A stretch of DNA of 11,566 nucleotides from Anaerolineae bacterium (GTDB lineage: Bacteria; Chloroflexota; Anaerolineae; JAFGEY01), in assembly GCA_016929205.1 (NCBI GenBank), contig JAFGJF010000637.1:1-11566 (forward strand). The letters are read 5' to 3'. Under the pieces are notes generated by a model. The model was not told the DNA's origin and searched no databases. It was given only the letters and a program-made list of their open reading frames with translations. Positions 5,335-11,566 of this stretch are shown piece after piece. Both the position numbers and the translations under genes were made by a program. Every line of letters begins with the position of its first letter. The stretch's first letter is position 1.

Positions 5335-6861
5335 ATGCTCGAACGCGCTCAAGCAATTGCCGACCAGATCGCCAGCTGGCGGCATCACGTTCACCAGCAT
5401 CCCGAACTCTCGTTTCAAGAAGTGGAAACCGCCCAATTCATCGCTCAAAGGCTGCGCGAGATGGGCATACGAGTCGAAATGAATGTTGGCAAGACCGGTG
5501 TGATTGGCACTCTGGGTAGCGGTTCACCGGTGATCGCATTGCGCGCCGATATGGATGCCTTGCCCGTCCAGGAAGCGACAGATTTGCCATTTGCATCGCA
5601 AAACCCAGGAGTGATGCACGCCTGTGGCCATGACGCGCACATTGCCTGCCTGCTGGGTGCTGCCACACTACTTGCTGAAAGACCCCCCTTTCGAGGCCAG
5701 GTGCGCTTTTTGTTCCAGCCCTCAGAGGAAACGGTCGATGAAGAACAGATGAGTGGCGCCGGGCGAATGGTGCAAGACGGCGCGATGGACGGTGTGGATG
5801 CCGTCGTGGGGCTGCACGTCTGGTCTGAATTGGACGCCGGTCAAATTGCTCTTTCACCGGGCCCACAGATGGCCGCCGCAGGCAAATTCTCGGCCAGAAT
5901 TTGGGGACATGGTGGGCATGGGGCAAAGCCCCACCTGGCGGTCGACCCGATCGTCCTTACCGCACAGGCAATCCAGTCTTTGCAAACCATCATCTCACGG
6001 CGGCTGCGGCCTCTCGACCCTGGTGTCGTCACGGTAGGGACAATCCACGGCGGAACGGCAGACAATATCATTCCCGAGTACGTCGATATAACTGGCACGC
6101 TGCGTGCATTAAAGGATGATATCTATCAACAACTCAAGGACGAGGTCGTACGCGCCCTGAGTATCGTCAAATCGCTGGGTGGAGATGTTGAGGTCGAGTT
6201 CAGCAAACCTTACAGCGTGACCAGCAACGATCCCGATTTGACCGCTTTTGTGCGCGGCATCGCACGGGATCTGGTTGGTCAAGATGCTGTGATACCCTTT
6301 GAACCGACGATGGGCGGAGAAGACTTTGGCTTGTTGGCAAACCAAGCCCCCGGTTGTTTCATCTTTCTGGGCGGTCGGTTCCCAGGACAACCGGTACGTG
6401 ACCATCACGATCCTCATTTTGACATCGATGAACGTGCGCTTGCCATCGGGACCGCATTGCTGGCAGAGACGGCCGAGCGCTATTTAAACCGAGGCCAGAT
6501 AAAAAAGGTCGCGGCCCAGGATAGGAGGAAAAAAGTGGCACTAGATCAGCTCTTTGTCCCAGAAAAGCTCAAGTGGATGTTGAACGGCGGGTTGGAGACT
6601 ATGGATGGCGGTGAGCGGCAGATGCTTCTCATTATGGCCGAAACCAAGCTCCAAGAGGGATACAAGCCAACCAAAGAAGAAAAAGAGGCCATCGATAAGC
6701 TTCGCGCTTTGGCCGGCGAAGAATATGATGCCAAAGACATTTCCAAAAAGGTGAAAACGATGGTCAAGGGCCACAACAATCCGGGGACAGCACCACTACA
6801 TCTGCCGCCAATGTTCGATCGCCTGCGCCAGCGACTTCGTCGTTCTCAAGAAAAAGACTAG
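5335..6861 (+). CDS. M20 (M20D) family N-acyl-amino acid amidohydrolase with a 108-aa C-terminal extension
   Basis: A 508-aa cytoplasmic protein. Residues 1-~386 are a complete M20D metallo-amidohydrolase of the N-acyl-L-amino acid deacylase/hippurate hydrolase/auxin-conjugate hydrolase group, which removes acyl groups from amino acids. Metal ligands are visible: Cys97 and His99 in MHACGHDAH, Glu131-Glu132 in QPSEE, His161 in GLHVWSE, and His358 in HHDPHFDIDE. MGGEDFG (326-332) is also typical. Such enzymes normally stop at ~390-400 residues. Here the frame continues through a basic linker (KKVAAQDRRKK) into a charged, Lys/Glu-rich 108-aa segment that is not part of the family. That segment begins at an in-frame GTG (6535) with its own AGGAGG, so it may be a separate gene fused by loss of a stop. 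Start ATG 5335 is set by AGGAGG at 5323-5328. The substrate is unknown. Confidence 0.93.
   Translation: MLERAQAIADQIASWRHHVHQHPELSFQEVETAQFIAQRLREMGIRVEMNVGKTGVIGTLGSGSPVIALRADMDALPVQEATDLPFASQNPGVMHACGHDAHIACLLGAATLLAERPPFRGQVRFLFQPSEETVDEEQMSGAGRMVQDGAMDGVDAVVGLHVWSELDAGQIALSPGPQMAAAGKFSARIWGHGGHGAKPHLAVDPIVLTAQAIQSLQTIISRRLRPLDPGVVTVGTIHGGTADNIIPEYVDITGTLRALKDDIYQQLKDEVVRALSIVKSLGGDVEVEFSKPYSVTSNDPDLTAFVRGIARDLVGQDAVIPFEPTMGGEDFGLLANQAPGCFIFLGGRFPGQPVRDHHDPHFDIDERALAIGTALLAETAERYLNRGQIKKVAAQDRRKKVALDQLFVPEKLKWMLNGGLETMDGGERQMLLIMAETKLQEGYKPTKEEKEAIDKLRALAGEEYDAKDISKKVKTMVKGHNNPGTAPLHLPPMFDRLRQRLRRSQEKD
6523..6861 (+). other. Internal ribosome binding site and in-frame GTG: possible independent 108-aa product
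   Basis: AGGAGG (6523-6528) lies 6 nt before GTG (6535-6537), which is in the same frame as the M20 gene (codon 401). Translation from here would give a 108-aa protein beginning MALDQLFVPEKLKWML and rich in Lys and Glu, ending in a basic RLRQRLRRSQEKD tail. It has no membrane segment and no family I recognise. This SD is as good as those of the other genes in the window, whereas the preceding M20 domain lacks its own stop codon. Out-of-frame stops TAA (6500) and TAG (6522) sit exactly where the M20 domain would be expected to end. Confidence 0.5.
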
Positions 6862-6935
6862 GCTCTCTTCAACGCTGGCCCTATGCTTTGCCATATGCCA
6901 GACACAGAACGCCTTTGAATCGTGTTTATGATGAC

Positions 6936-6974
6936 ATTGCCCCATCAGAGACAATATCCCTCTGATGGGGCAAT
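6936..6974. terminator. Bidirectional terminator hairpin between the convergent M20 and corrinoid genes
   Basis: A perfect 15-bp inverted repeat, ATTGCCCCATCAGAG (6936-6950) with CTCTGATGGGGCAAT (6960-6974), has a 9-nt loop. It lies between the M20 stop (6861) and the corrinoid-protein stop (7014). There is no long T-tract on either side, so termination strength is uncertain. Confidence 0.75.
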
Positions 6975-7013
6975 GATTACCAGCCAATCAGTTGCCGGGC
7001 ACCACCAGAATCA

Positions 7014-7643
7014 CTAGACGCCTAACAATTCCTTCGCCTTGCGGGCCGCGCCGCTGGCGTCCGGTGCATACCCATCTGCGCCGATCTGGTCGGCATACGC
7101 TTGCGTGACAGGAGCACCGCCAACCATAATTTTAACCTGACCTCGGATACCAGATTCCTCAAGTGCGTCAATGACCGTTTTCATTGCCGGCATCGTCGTA
7201 GTCAACAGTGCAGACATAGCAACAACCTGAGCGCCATCCTTAGCGGCTTGGACGAATTTCTCAGCCGGTGCATCCACACCGATGTCTGTGACCTCAAACC
7301 CGGCGCCTTCGAGCATAATGCCGACCAAGTTTTTACCGATTTCGTGCAAATCGCCCTTGACAGTACCAAGCGCTACTTTGCCGATTGGCTCAACACCGCT
7401 CTCTACCATCAAAGGTCGAAGCAATGCCAGTCCGCCCTGCATCGCGCGCGCAGCAATCAGCATTTCGGGGACAAAGAATTCGTGACGCTCGAATCGGTCG
7501 CCAACTTCTTGCATTGCCGGTACCAAGCACTCAAACATCAATTTTCCCGGCTCCATACCCTCGTCTAGCGCTGCTTGGACGCCTTCTTTGACAAAGGGGG
7601 CATTTCCGTTGACAACAGCCTTATAAAGCTCTTTGAGATCCAT
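7014..7643 (-). CDS. Corrinoid (B12-binding) methyltransferase protein, MtaC/MtbC/MttC type
   Basis: A 209-aa cytoplasmic corrinoid protein that carries a methyl group on cobalt between a substrate methyltransferase and an acceptor methyltransferase. Residues ~1-85 are the helical cap domain (ending near MLIAARAMQGGLALLRP). Residues ~88-209 are the Rossmann-like B12 domain. The lower cobalt ligand motif DxHxxG is intact in GDLHEIGKN (Asp98, His100, Gly103). The nucleotide-tail contacts SALLTTT (144-150) and GGAPVT (175-180), and the closing GADGYAPDA, are also present. Length is normal. ATG 7643 has GGAG (7654-7657) 10 nt upstream. No methyltransferase (MtaB, MtbB, MttB type) or corrinoid reactivase is adjacent, so the substrate (methanol, methylamines, glycine betaine or methoxylated aromatics) cannot be told. 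It appears to be monocistronic. Confidence 0.93.
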   Translation of the reverse strand: MDLKELYKAVVNGNAPFVKEGVQAALDEGMEPGKLMFECLVPAMQEVGDRFERHEFFVPEMLIAARAMQGGLALLRPLMVESGVEPIGKVALGTVKGDLHEIGKNLVGIMLEGAGFEVTDIGVDAPAEKFVQAAKDGAQVVAMSALLTTTMPAMKTVIDALEESGIRGQVKIMVGGAPVTQAYADQIGADGYAPDASGAARKAKELLGV

Positions 7644-7764
7644 TTCTTCGTTTCTCCTTTTGAGTTTGGATTCACTTTACAGATCGGCCAAAGCATTCGC
7701 ACTTGTCAAAGAATTGATCAAGCACATCCGTTGATTCTATTCTCCACTACTTTTGGATGGACTT

Positions 7765-7794
7765 ATTATACGATAACTGGTACAAAAAAAGCAA
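7765..7794 (-). promoter_or_regulatory. Candidate promoter of the corrinoid protein gene
   Basis: On the minus strand a perfect TATAAT (7770-7765) is preceded at 18 bp by TTGCTT (7794-7789). The leader would be about 115 nt; no B12 riboswitch signature is seen in it. Confidence 0.55.
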
Positions 7795-7819
7795 ATCTGA
7801 ATTTACGACAAATTGCATC

Positions 7820-7848
7820 TTGACATAATTATCTATTTTTGATAAAAT
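7820..7848 (+). promoter_or_regulatory. Promoter 1 of the LysM lipoprotein gene
   Basis: A consensus TTGACA (7820-7825) and TAAAAT (7843-7848) are spaced by 17 bp in the AT-rich 388-bp gap between the corrinoid and LysM genes. The predicted leader is about 175 nt. Apart from this promoter, promoter 2 and the divergent corrinoid promoter, nothing else is recognised in 7644-8031. Confidence 0.7.
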
Positions 7849-7923
7849 GAGATCAAGATATGAGATGTTGGAATAGATCAACCAAAATCAACCTCTGTAC
7901 ACGTTTTCATTATTTTGCGCCTG

Positions 7924-7952
7924 TTGTTCTTTTTTCACTTTTATAGTATAAT
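7924..7952 (+). promoter_or_regulatory. Promoter 2 of the LysM lipoprotein gene
   Basis: TTGTTC (7924-7929) and a perfect TATAAT (7947-7952) are spaced by 17 bp, about 80 bp before the ATG at 8032. The in-frame ATG at 7951 falls inside the -10 box and so cannot be the start for this transcript. Confidence 0.6.
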
Positions 7953-8031
7953 GTCAAGTAAACATAAGATCGGGATTTCGCCAAGCGAACCCGTGAATCC
8001 AGAATTCTCTATGGCATCAAGGAGGCGTTCG

Positions 8032-8853
8032 ATGCACAAAAATTTGAGCCTTCGTGCAAGCGTTGTTACAGTCGTTATGCTCCTACTCGTTCTTTCAAGT
8101 TTTGCTGCATGTACCAAGTCCAAGCTGGGACCTGTGCCAACTTTGGAGACAACGCAGCAAGCTCAAATCGCTGAGACCAAAACACCTGGACCTAGCTCGA
8201 CAACCGTCGCTGTAGATGAGACACCGACGCTCAGTAGCCAATCAGCCACGGCGATTCCGTCCATGACGCCGACACCTGAGGCGGACAGTACACTGACGCC
8301 CACACCTGAGGCAGACAGTACACTGACGCCCACACCGGCAGCCAATGAAACCCCTACGGCTACGCCGGAACCGGCAGATGGTGCTGAATTTGAGTACATT
8401 GTCAAGACAGGTGACACCTTGTGGGGGTTGGCCGTTCGCTTTGGGACGACAGTTGAAGCGATCCAAACAAGAAATCAACTGACGACCAATGTCATCTACA
8501 AGGGTGAGAAGCTGATTATTCCCGGTGTTCAGGGAGGTGAAACAATCACGCACGTCGTCCAGCCGGGTGAGAACCTGTTCCGCATTTCGCTCAAATACAA
8601 TACGACCGTCGAAGCGCTCGCCGCGGCCAATAATATCATCAATCCCAGTGTCGTCTATGCCGGGCAAAAACTGACTATCGTCAAAGGCAGTACGGTGCCC
8701 GATGGTGGTGTGCGCTACCACGTCGTTCAGCCCGGGGAAAACTTGTGGAGCATTGCGATGAAATACAACACGACGCCTTGGACGATTGCCGCCTATAACG
8801 GTATTTCAAACATCAACTTTATTTACGCCGGACGGACGCTCCGCATTCCATAG
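8032..8853 (+). CDS. LysM-repeat lipoprotein
   Basis: A 273-aa secreted lipoprotein expected to sit on the outer face of the membrane and bind peptidoglycan or a related N-acetylglucosamine polymer. The signal peptide (1-26) has a hydrophobic core and ends FAAC, a slightly weak lipobox with Cys27 as the lipidated residue. A low-complexity Thr/Pro/Ser/Glu linker (~28-118) contains TPTPEADSTL twice. Three LysM domains follow (~121-164, 173-217 and 229-273), each with the GDTLW/GENLF/GENLW core and a closing AGQKLTI-like strand. No catalytic domain is present, so the role is anchoring or cell-wall binding, not hydrolysis. ATG 8032 is chosen because AAGGAGG (8019-8025) is 6 nt upstream and the product then begins with a signal peptide; longer in-frame starts run into promoter 2. 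The gene stands alone. Confidence 0.92.
   Translation: MHKNLSLRASVVTVVMLLLVLSSFAACTKSKLGPVPTLETTQQAQIAETKTPGPSSTTVAVDETPTLSSQSATAIPSMTPTPEADSTLTPTPEADSTLTPTPAANETPTATPEPADGAEFEYIVKTGDTLWGLAVRFGTTVEAIQTRNQLTTNVIYKGEKLIIPGVQGGETITHVVQPGENLFRISLKYNTTVEALAAANNIINPSVVYAGQKLTIVKGSTVPDGGVRYHVVQPGENLWSIAMKYNTTPWTIAAYNGISNINFIYAGRTLRIP
8266..8339 (+). repeat. 30-bp tandem repeat in the Thr/Pro linker of the LysM gene
   Basis: Two full 30-bp units (8266-8295 and 8296-8325) differ at two bases and are followed by a partial third (to 8339). Each encodes TPTPEADSTL. Copy-number change would lengthen or shorten the linker in steps of 10 residues. Confidence 0.9.
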
Positions 8854-8922
8854 AACACGAACGCTGTCAATGTCTGCCTAATCTGCCAACCGGCTGACAT
8901 TCATTGGGGGTCTGGCCTCTTT

Positions 8923-8956
8923 CAATCCCTCCACCTCGTATGGGGTGGAGGGATTG
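8923..8956 (+). terminator. Hairpin downstream of the LysM gene, probable terminator
   Basis: A 13-bp perfect stem (8923-8935 with 8944-8956; CAATCCCTCCACC and its complement) has an 8-nt loop. It lies 70 bp after the LysM stop and upstream of the rpiR promoter. No T-tract follows on the plus strand. Confidence 0.6.
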
Positions 8957-8986
8957 TGCTGTATCAAAAGCAATGACAAGCACCCA

Positions 8987-9015
8987 TTGCCAAGTTGGAT
9001 GGTGGGTGGTATAAT
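8987..9015 (+). promoter_or_regulatory. Promoter of the rpiR-clp operon
   Basis: TTGCCA (8987-8992) and a perfect TATAAT (9010-9015) are spaced by 17 bp, with an added extended -10 TG (9007-9008). The predicted leader is about 87 nt and ends with AAGGAGG (9097-9103), 5 nt before ATG 9109. Confidence 0.8.
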
Positions 9016-9108
9016 GGGATGGACGTTCACTCGAAAGAACCAACCATTGTCGTAAACAACAAGCAAAAGCGTGTTTATCATCTTGTGAGTCCCATCAAGG
9101 AGGTATCC

Positions 9109-9987
9109 ATGTTTACCAGAAAAAATAACGAAAGTGAAGAGCCGGCATCGCCCCAAGTGCTGAGAAAAATCCGCGATAATCTGGATGCTTTGACTGGTGA
9201 AGAAAAAACACTAGCCGAATATGTGATCAACAACTATGCATTGGTCCCCAACCTATCCCTTATACAACTTGCCGAAAGCGCGCATGTGAGCCCAGGGGTA
9301 GTGCGTACGTTCTGTAAAGACATTGGGCTGGACGGATATCATAACTTGCACGACGCACTAGACAAGGTAGATTCGGTGGCAGCCACCGTTTTCTTTGAGC
9401 GTGTTGATACCTTTGATCTAGAACACACGGTCAAGAGCGTGTTTGACAACATTGCCAGCGTTCTCGAACAAACTCGGGATTCTGTGGACTTGGCCAGCAT
9501 ACAGCAAGCCGTAGATGCCATATCAGAAGCAAAACAAATTGCTATCGTCGGGATGGGCACTTCGGCCAGCGTTGCAGAAGAGTTTGCTTATCGGCTTGAA
9601 CTCATCGGACTGAACTGCAACCAGTATGTCGATCCACATCGTCAACTGATGTCCGTCGCTCTCTTGAGCCAACAGGACATCGCGATTGGCGTTTCTCACT
9701 CCGGACGCACGCGGAGCGTCGTTAACGTTTTGCGAATGGCCCAACAACGCAACATCAGAACCATGTGCATCACAGACTTTCCACATTCGCCGATCACCGA
9801 GCATGCCGACATCTGTGTGACCGCCGTTCATGCTGAACGAAGCTTGGGCGTGGAGATGGTTGCGACTCGAGCCGCACAACTGGCTTTAATCGACGCCATA
9901 GTGACCGCTGTTGCCTTGCGCAACAAAACCCAAGCCATCCAAAGCTTAACCCTGAATGAACAGTTACTTGTCAATGTGAGATGTTGA
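9109..9987 (+). CDS. RpiR/MurR-family transcriptional regulator (HTH plus SIS)
   Basis: A 292-aa cytoplasmic regulator. Residues ~15-90 form the RpiR-type N-terminal helix-turn-helix; LSLIQLAESAHVSPGVVRTFCKDIG (49-73) covers the HTH and matches the family pattern. Residues ~130-265 form a sugar isomerase (SIS) domain with GMGTSASVAEEFAYRL and GVSHSGRTRSVV, the phosphosugar-binding loops. Members usually sense a phosphorylated sugar and control sugar or cell-wall amino-sugar catabolism. Length is normal (~280-290). The ATG at 9109 has AAGGAGG 5 nt upstream; the earlier in-frame ATG at 9013 lies in the promoter. No sugar gene is adjacent. Instead the next gene, 7 bp downstream, is a Clp-type ATPase. 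The ligand and target genes are unknown. Confidence 0.93.
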   Translation: MFTRKNNESEEPASPQVLRKIRDNLDALTGEEKTLAEYVINNYALVPNLSLIQLAESAHVSPGVVRTFCKDIGLDGYHNLHDALDKVDSVAATVFFERVDTFDLEHTVKSVFDNIASVLEQTRDSVDLASIQQAVDAISEAKQIAIVGMGTSASVAEEFAYRLELIGLNCNQYVDPHRQLMSVALLSQQDIAIGVSHSGRTRSVVNVLRMAQQRNIRTMCITDFPHSPITEHADICVTAVHAERSLGVEMVATRAAQLALIDAIVTAVALRNKTQAIQSLTLNEQLLVNVRC

Positions 9988-9994
9988 GTCCATA

Positions 9995-11566
9995 ATGGAC
10001 AGACTTGATCCCAAAATCCCTTCGCCAGAATTGACGTCGCTGTTGAACGATGCCGCAGCCCTGCGCGATTTGTATAATCGGCACTTGCTTACGCCGGAGC
10101 TGTTGTTATTGGCTTTTTTACGTGCGCCCCAGTGCACAGCGGGCAAGGTACTGAATCACTTTGCCGAACGGCGCGGGTTCTCCATTCATAACCTGGAACA
10201 GGCCGTAGAGTCACAGGCGCGCATGCGCCGAGGGTTGGACGCCAATTTTACGTTCACAGATCACAACGGAAAACCTATCCCACTTTCTGATGAAATGTTG
10301 ACCGTTCTGGACGAAGGCAAAAGTATCGCCGAAGCCATGGGCGAATTGGCAGTGGGTACCGAGCACGCATTGGCGGCGATGAGCCAGGCCGGGGTTTCGA
10401 CTGCAGGATTGCTGCAACGACAGGGAATAACGCCTACTGCCCTGACCAACATCCTAGCAAACCAGGTATCAGGACACAGCGGCTCGATAGTGGATTGGGT
10501 CGCCCTGGCGCGTAACGGGGACATTCAGCCCGTTTACTTTCGCCAAGAATTGTTGCACCAGCTTGTCAGTCTGCTTTCCTTATCCGGTGAGCGGCACGTC
10601 ATCCTGGTTGGCCCTCCGGGCGTAGGCAAACGCTCGCTATCCTACAGCCTGGCTTTGCTTATTGCTGAAGGGCGTGGCCCGATCGGTATTCAATCGGTTA
10701 TCCAGATCGATGAAAAAGCCTACTATGACAATCCAGTCACAGCCCTTCAGGCCGGACTGCGTAAGGCTGAAAAGGGCATTCTGTTCGTACCCAATATTGA
10801 TCGCTTTTTTGGCGGCCTCATCCACGCAGAATTGCCCAAAGGCGCTACACCGCTTCAGAAAGCATTTCTGGATACCGCCACAACCATCATTGGTACAACC
10901 ACTGCCAGCGACTACGACACCCGATTGAGCAAAACGATGGTCGTTACTGCACACAGCAACAAACTCGACGTTCCTCCGGCTCAAGAGAATGAAGCGGTTG
11001 AGATCCTCAAGGTGTTGAAACCGTCGTTGGAGAGTGAATACGAGATCACTATCCATGATGCAAGCCTCGCACCAGCAGCATCATTGGCCAAGCGTTACCT
11101 CTCGGAGCAACCCTTGCCGGGCAGCGCCGTCCAGCTTTTGCATCGCGCTTGCGCACTGGTGCGAATGAGCACCTTGCAGAATCTTTCATTTGGCCCGCTC
11201 GCATCCGGCGATGCTTTGCTCGACGCCGATGATGTGACGCTGGCAACCAGCATAATGACTGGCATTCCAGTGACCAAGCTGGATGCAGATGAACGCAATC
11301 GCTACGCACGTATGGTCGAGCACCTCCAGCAACGTATTATCGGCCAAGATGAGGCCATTCTGGCTTTGAGCCGCGCAGTCAAAATGGCGCGAGTGGGACT
11401 CAAAGATCCAAACCGGCCCATTGGCAGCTTTTTGTTCCTGGGACCAACCGGCGTTGGCAAGACCGAATTGTCCAAGGCATTGTCCGAGTTTATGTTTGGC
11501 AGTGAGGAAGCAACGATCGCGATTGATATGAGCGAGTATATGGACGAGAGCGCTGTCAACCGCCTG
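9995..11566 (+). CDS. ClpA/ClpB/ClpC-like AAA+ ATPase with a degenerate first ATPase domain (3' truncated by window edge)
   Basis: The frame is open for 524 codons to the window end, so the C-terminus is missing. This is an HSP100/Clp unfoldase-type protein. Residues ~10-150 are a double Clp N-repeat (TPELLLLAFLRAP; VGTEHALAAMSQAG). Residues ~180-420 align with the first AAA+ domain, but it is degenerate. Its Walker A is GPPGVGKRS (206-214), with Arg in the Thr/Ser position after Lys212. Its Walker B ILFVPNID (262-269) has Pro-Asn where ILFIDE has the catalytic Asp-Glu. The YRGEFEERL segment and the DAALERRF arginine fingers are absent. There is no long middle domain. From ~425 the second AAA+ domain is canonical: RIIGQDEAI, GPTGVGKTE (483-491) and DMSEYM. 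ATG 9995 follows the rpiR stop by 7 bp with only a weak upstream GAG, suggesting translational coupling. Whether it works with ClpP or as a chaperone cannot be told. Confidence 0.9.
   Translation, partial: MDRLDPKIPSPELTSLLNDAAALRDLYNRHLLTPELLLLAFLRAPQCTAGKVLNHFAERRGFSIHNLEQAVESQARMRRGLDANFTFTDHNGKPIPLSDEMLTVLDEGKSIAEAMGELAVGTEHALAAMSQAGVSTAGLLQRQGITPTALTNILANQVSGHSGSIVDWVALARNGDIQPVYFRQELLHQLVSLLSLSGERHVILVGPPGVGKRSLSYSLALLIAEGRGPIGIQSVIQIDEKAYYDNPVTALQAGLRKAEKGILFVPNIDRFFGGLIHAELPKGATPLQKAFLDTATTIIGTTTASDYDTRLSKTMVVTAHSNKLDVPPAQENEAVEILKVLKPSLESEYEITIHDASLAPAASLAKRYLSEQPLPGSAVQLLHRACALVRMSTLQNLSFGPLASGDALLDADDVTLATSIMTGIPVTKLDADERNRYARMVEHLQQRIIGQDEAILALSRAVKMARVGLKDPNRPIGSFLFLGPTGVGKTELSKALSEFMFGSEEATIAIDMSEYMDESAVNRL

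Noticed and set aside
5438..5926. 162-aa minus-strand frame
   Set aside because: It is an antisense shadow of the M20 metal-binding region, rich in Arg/His/Pro as expected for such shadows.
7644..7760. Possible cobalamin riboswitch before the corrinoid gene
   Set aside because: No B12-box-like sequence or multi-stem structure is seen, and the leader is only ~115 nt.
8266..8339. CRISPR-like repeats
   Set aside because: The units are directly adjacent without spacers and encode a Thr/Pro linker in frame.
8242..8721. 159-aa minus-strand frame opposite the LysM gene
   Set aside because: It is antisense to the repeats and LysM domains; its repetitive Cys/Arg tail reflects the 30-bp repeats.

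Overview
The window looks like chromosomal DNA of a bacterium, most plausibly a member of the Chloroflexota (Anaerolineae-like). This rests on style and gene mix: a LysM lipoprotein with a Thr/Pro linker, a ComEA with an N-terminal anchor and an SLBB domain, an orphan corrinoid protein, and moderate GC with strong AGGAGG ribosome binding sites. There is no rRNA or other decisive marker, so the assignment is tentative.

Layout. (1) 1-978: 3' part of a MacB/FtsX-type ABC transporter permease. (2) 979-2114: an accessory-looking patch read leftwards, with a decayed tyrosine-recombinase tail, a rho-independent terminator and a HepT/MntA (HEPN/nucleotidyltransferase) toxin-antitoxin operon with its own promoter. 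(3) 2115-2369: tRNA-Arg(TCG) and tRNA-His(GTG) on the minus strand, each with its own promoter and a terminator-like hairpin. (4) 2429-4504: a 171-aa protein of unknown function with an internal duplication, followed 9 bp later by guaA (GMP synthase). (5) 4526-5146: comEA on the minus strand, convergent with guaA. (6) 5335-6861: an M20-family amidohydrolase that runs without a stop into an extra 108-aa C-terminal segment carrying its own Shine-Dalgarno/GTG. (7) 7014-7643: an orphan methyltransferase-type corrinoid protein on the minus strand. (8) 8032-8853: a lipoprotein with three LysM domains behind two candidate promoters. (9) 9109-9987: an RpiR/MurR-type regulator with a SIS domain, followed 7 bp later by (10) 9995-11566 (running off the end): a ClpA/B/C-type double AAA+ ATPase whose first ATPase module has lost its Walker B acid residues while the second looks normal.

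The genes are mostly independent short units, not one pathway. The pairs that probably act together are mntA-hepT, the 171-aa gene with guaA, and the RpiR regulator with the Clp-like ATPase. The observations most worth following are the Clp-like protein with a degenerate first ATPase domain, the M20/108-aa read-through fusion, the duplicated-domain protein tied to guaA, and the recombinase remnant plus toxin-antitoxin lying on the 3' side of tRNA-Arg, which suggests an old integration site. No large undescribed multi-gene system is evident.
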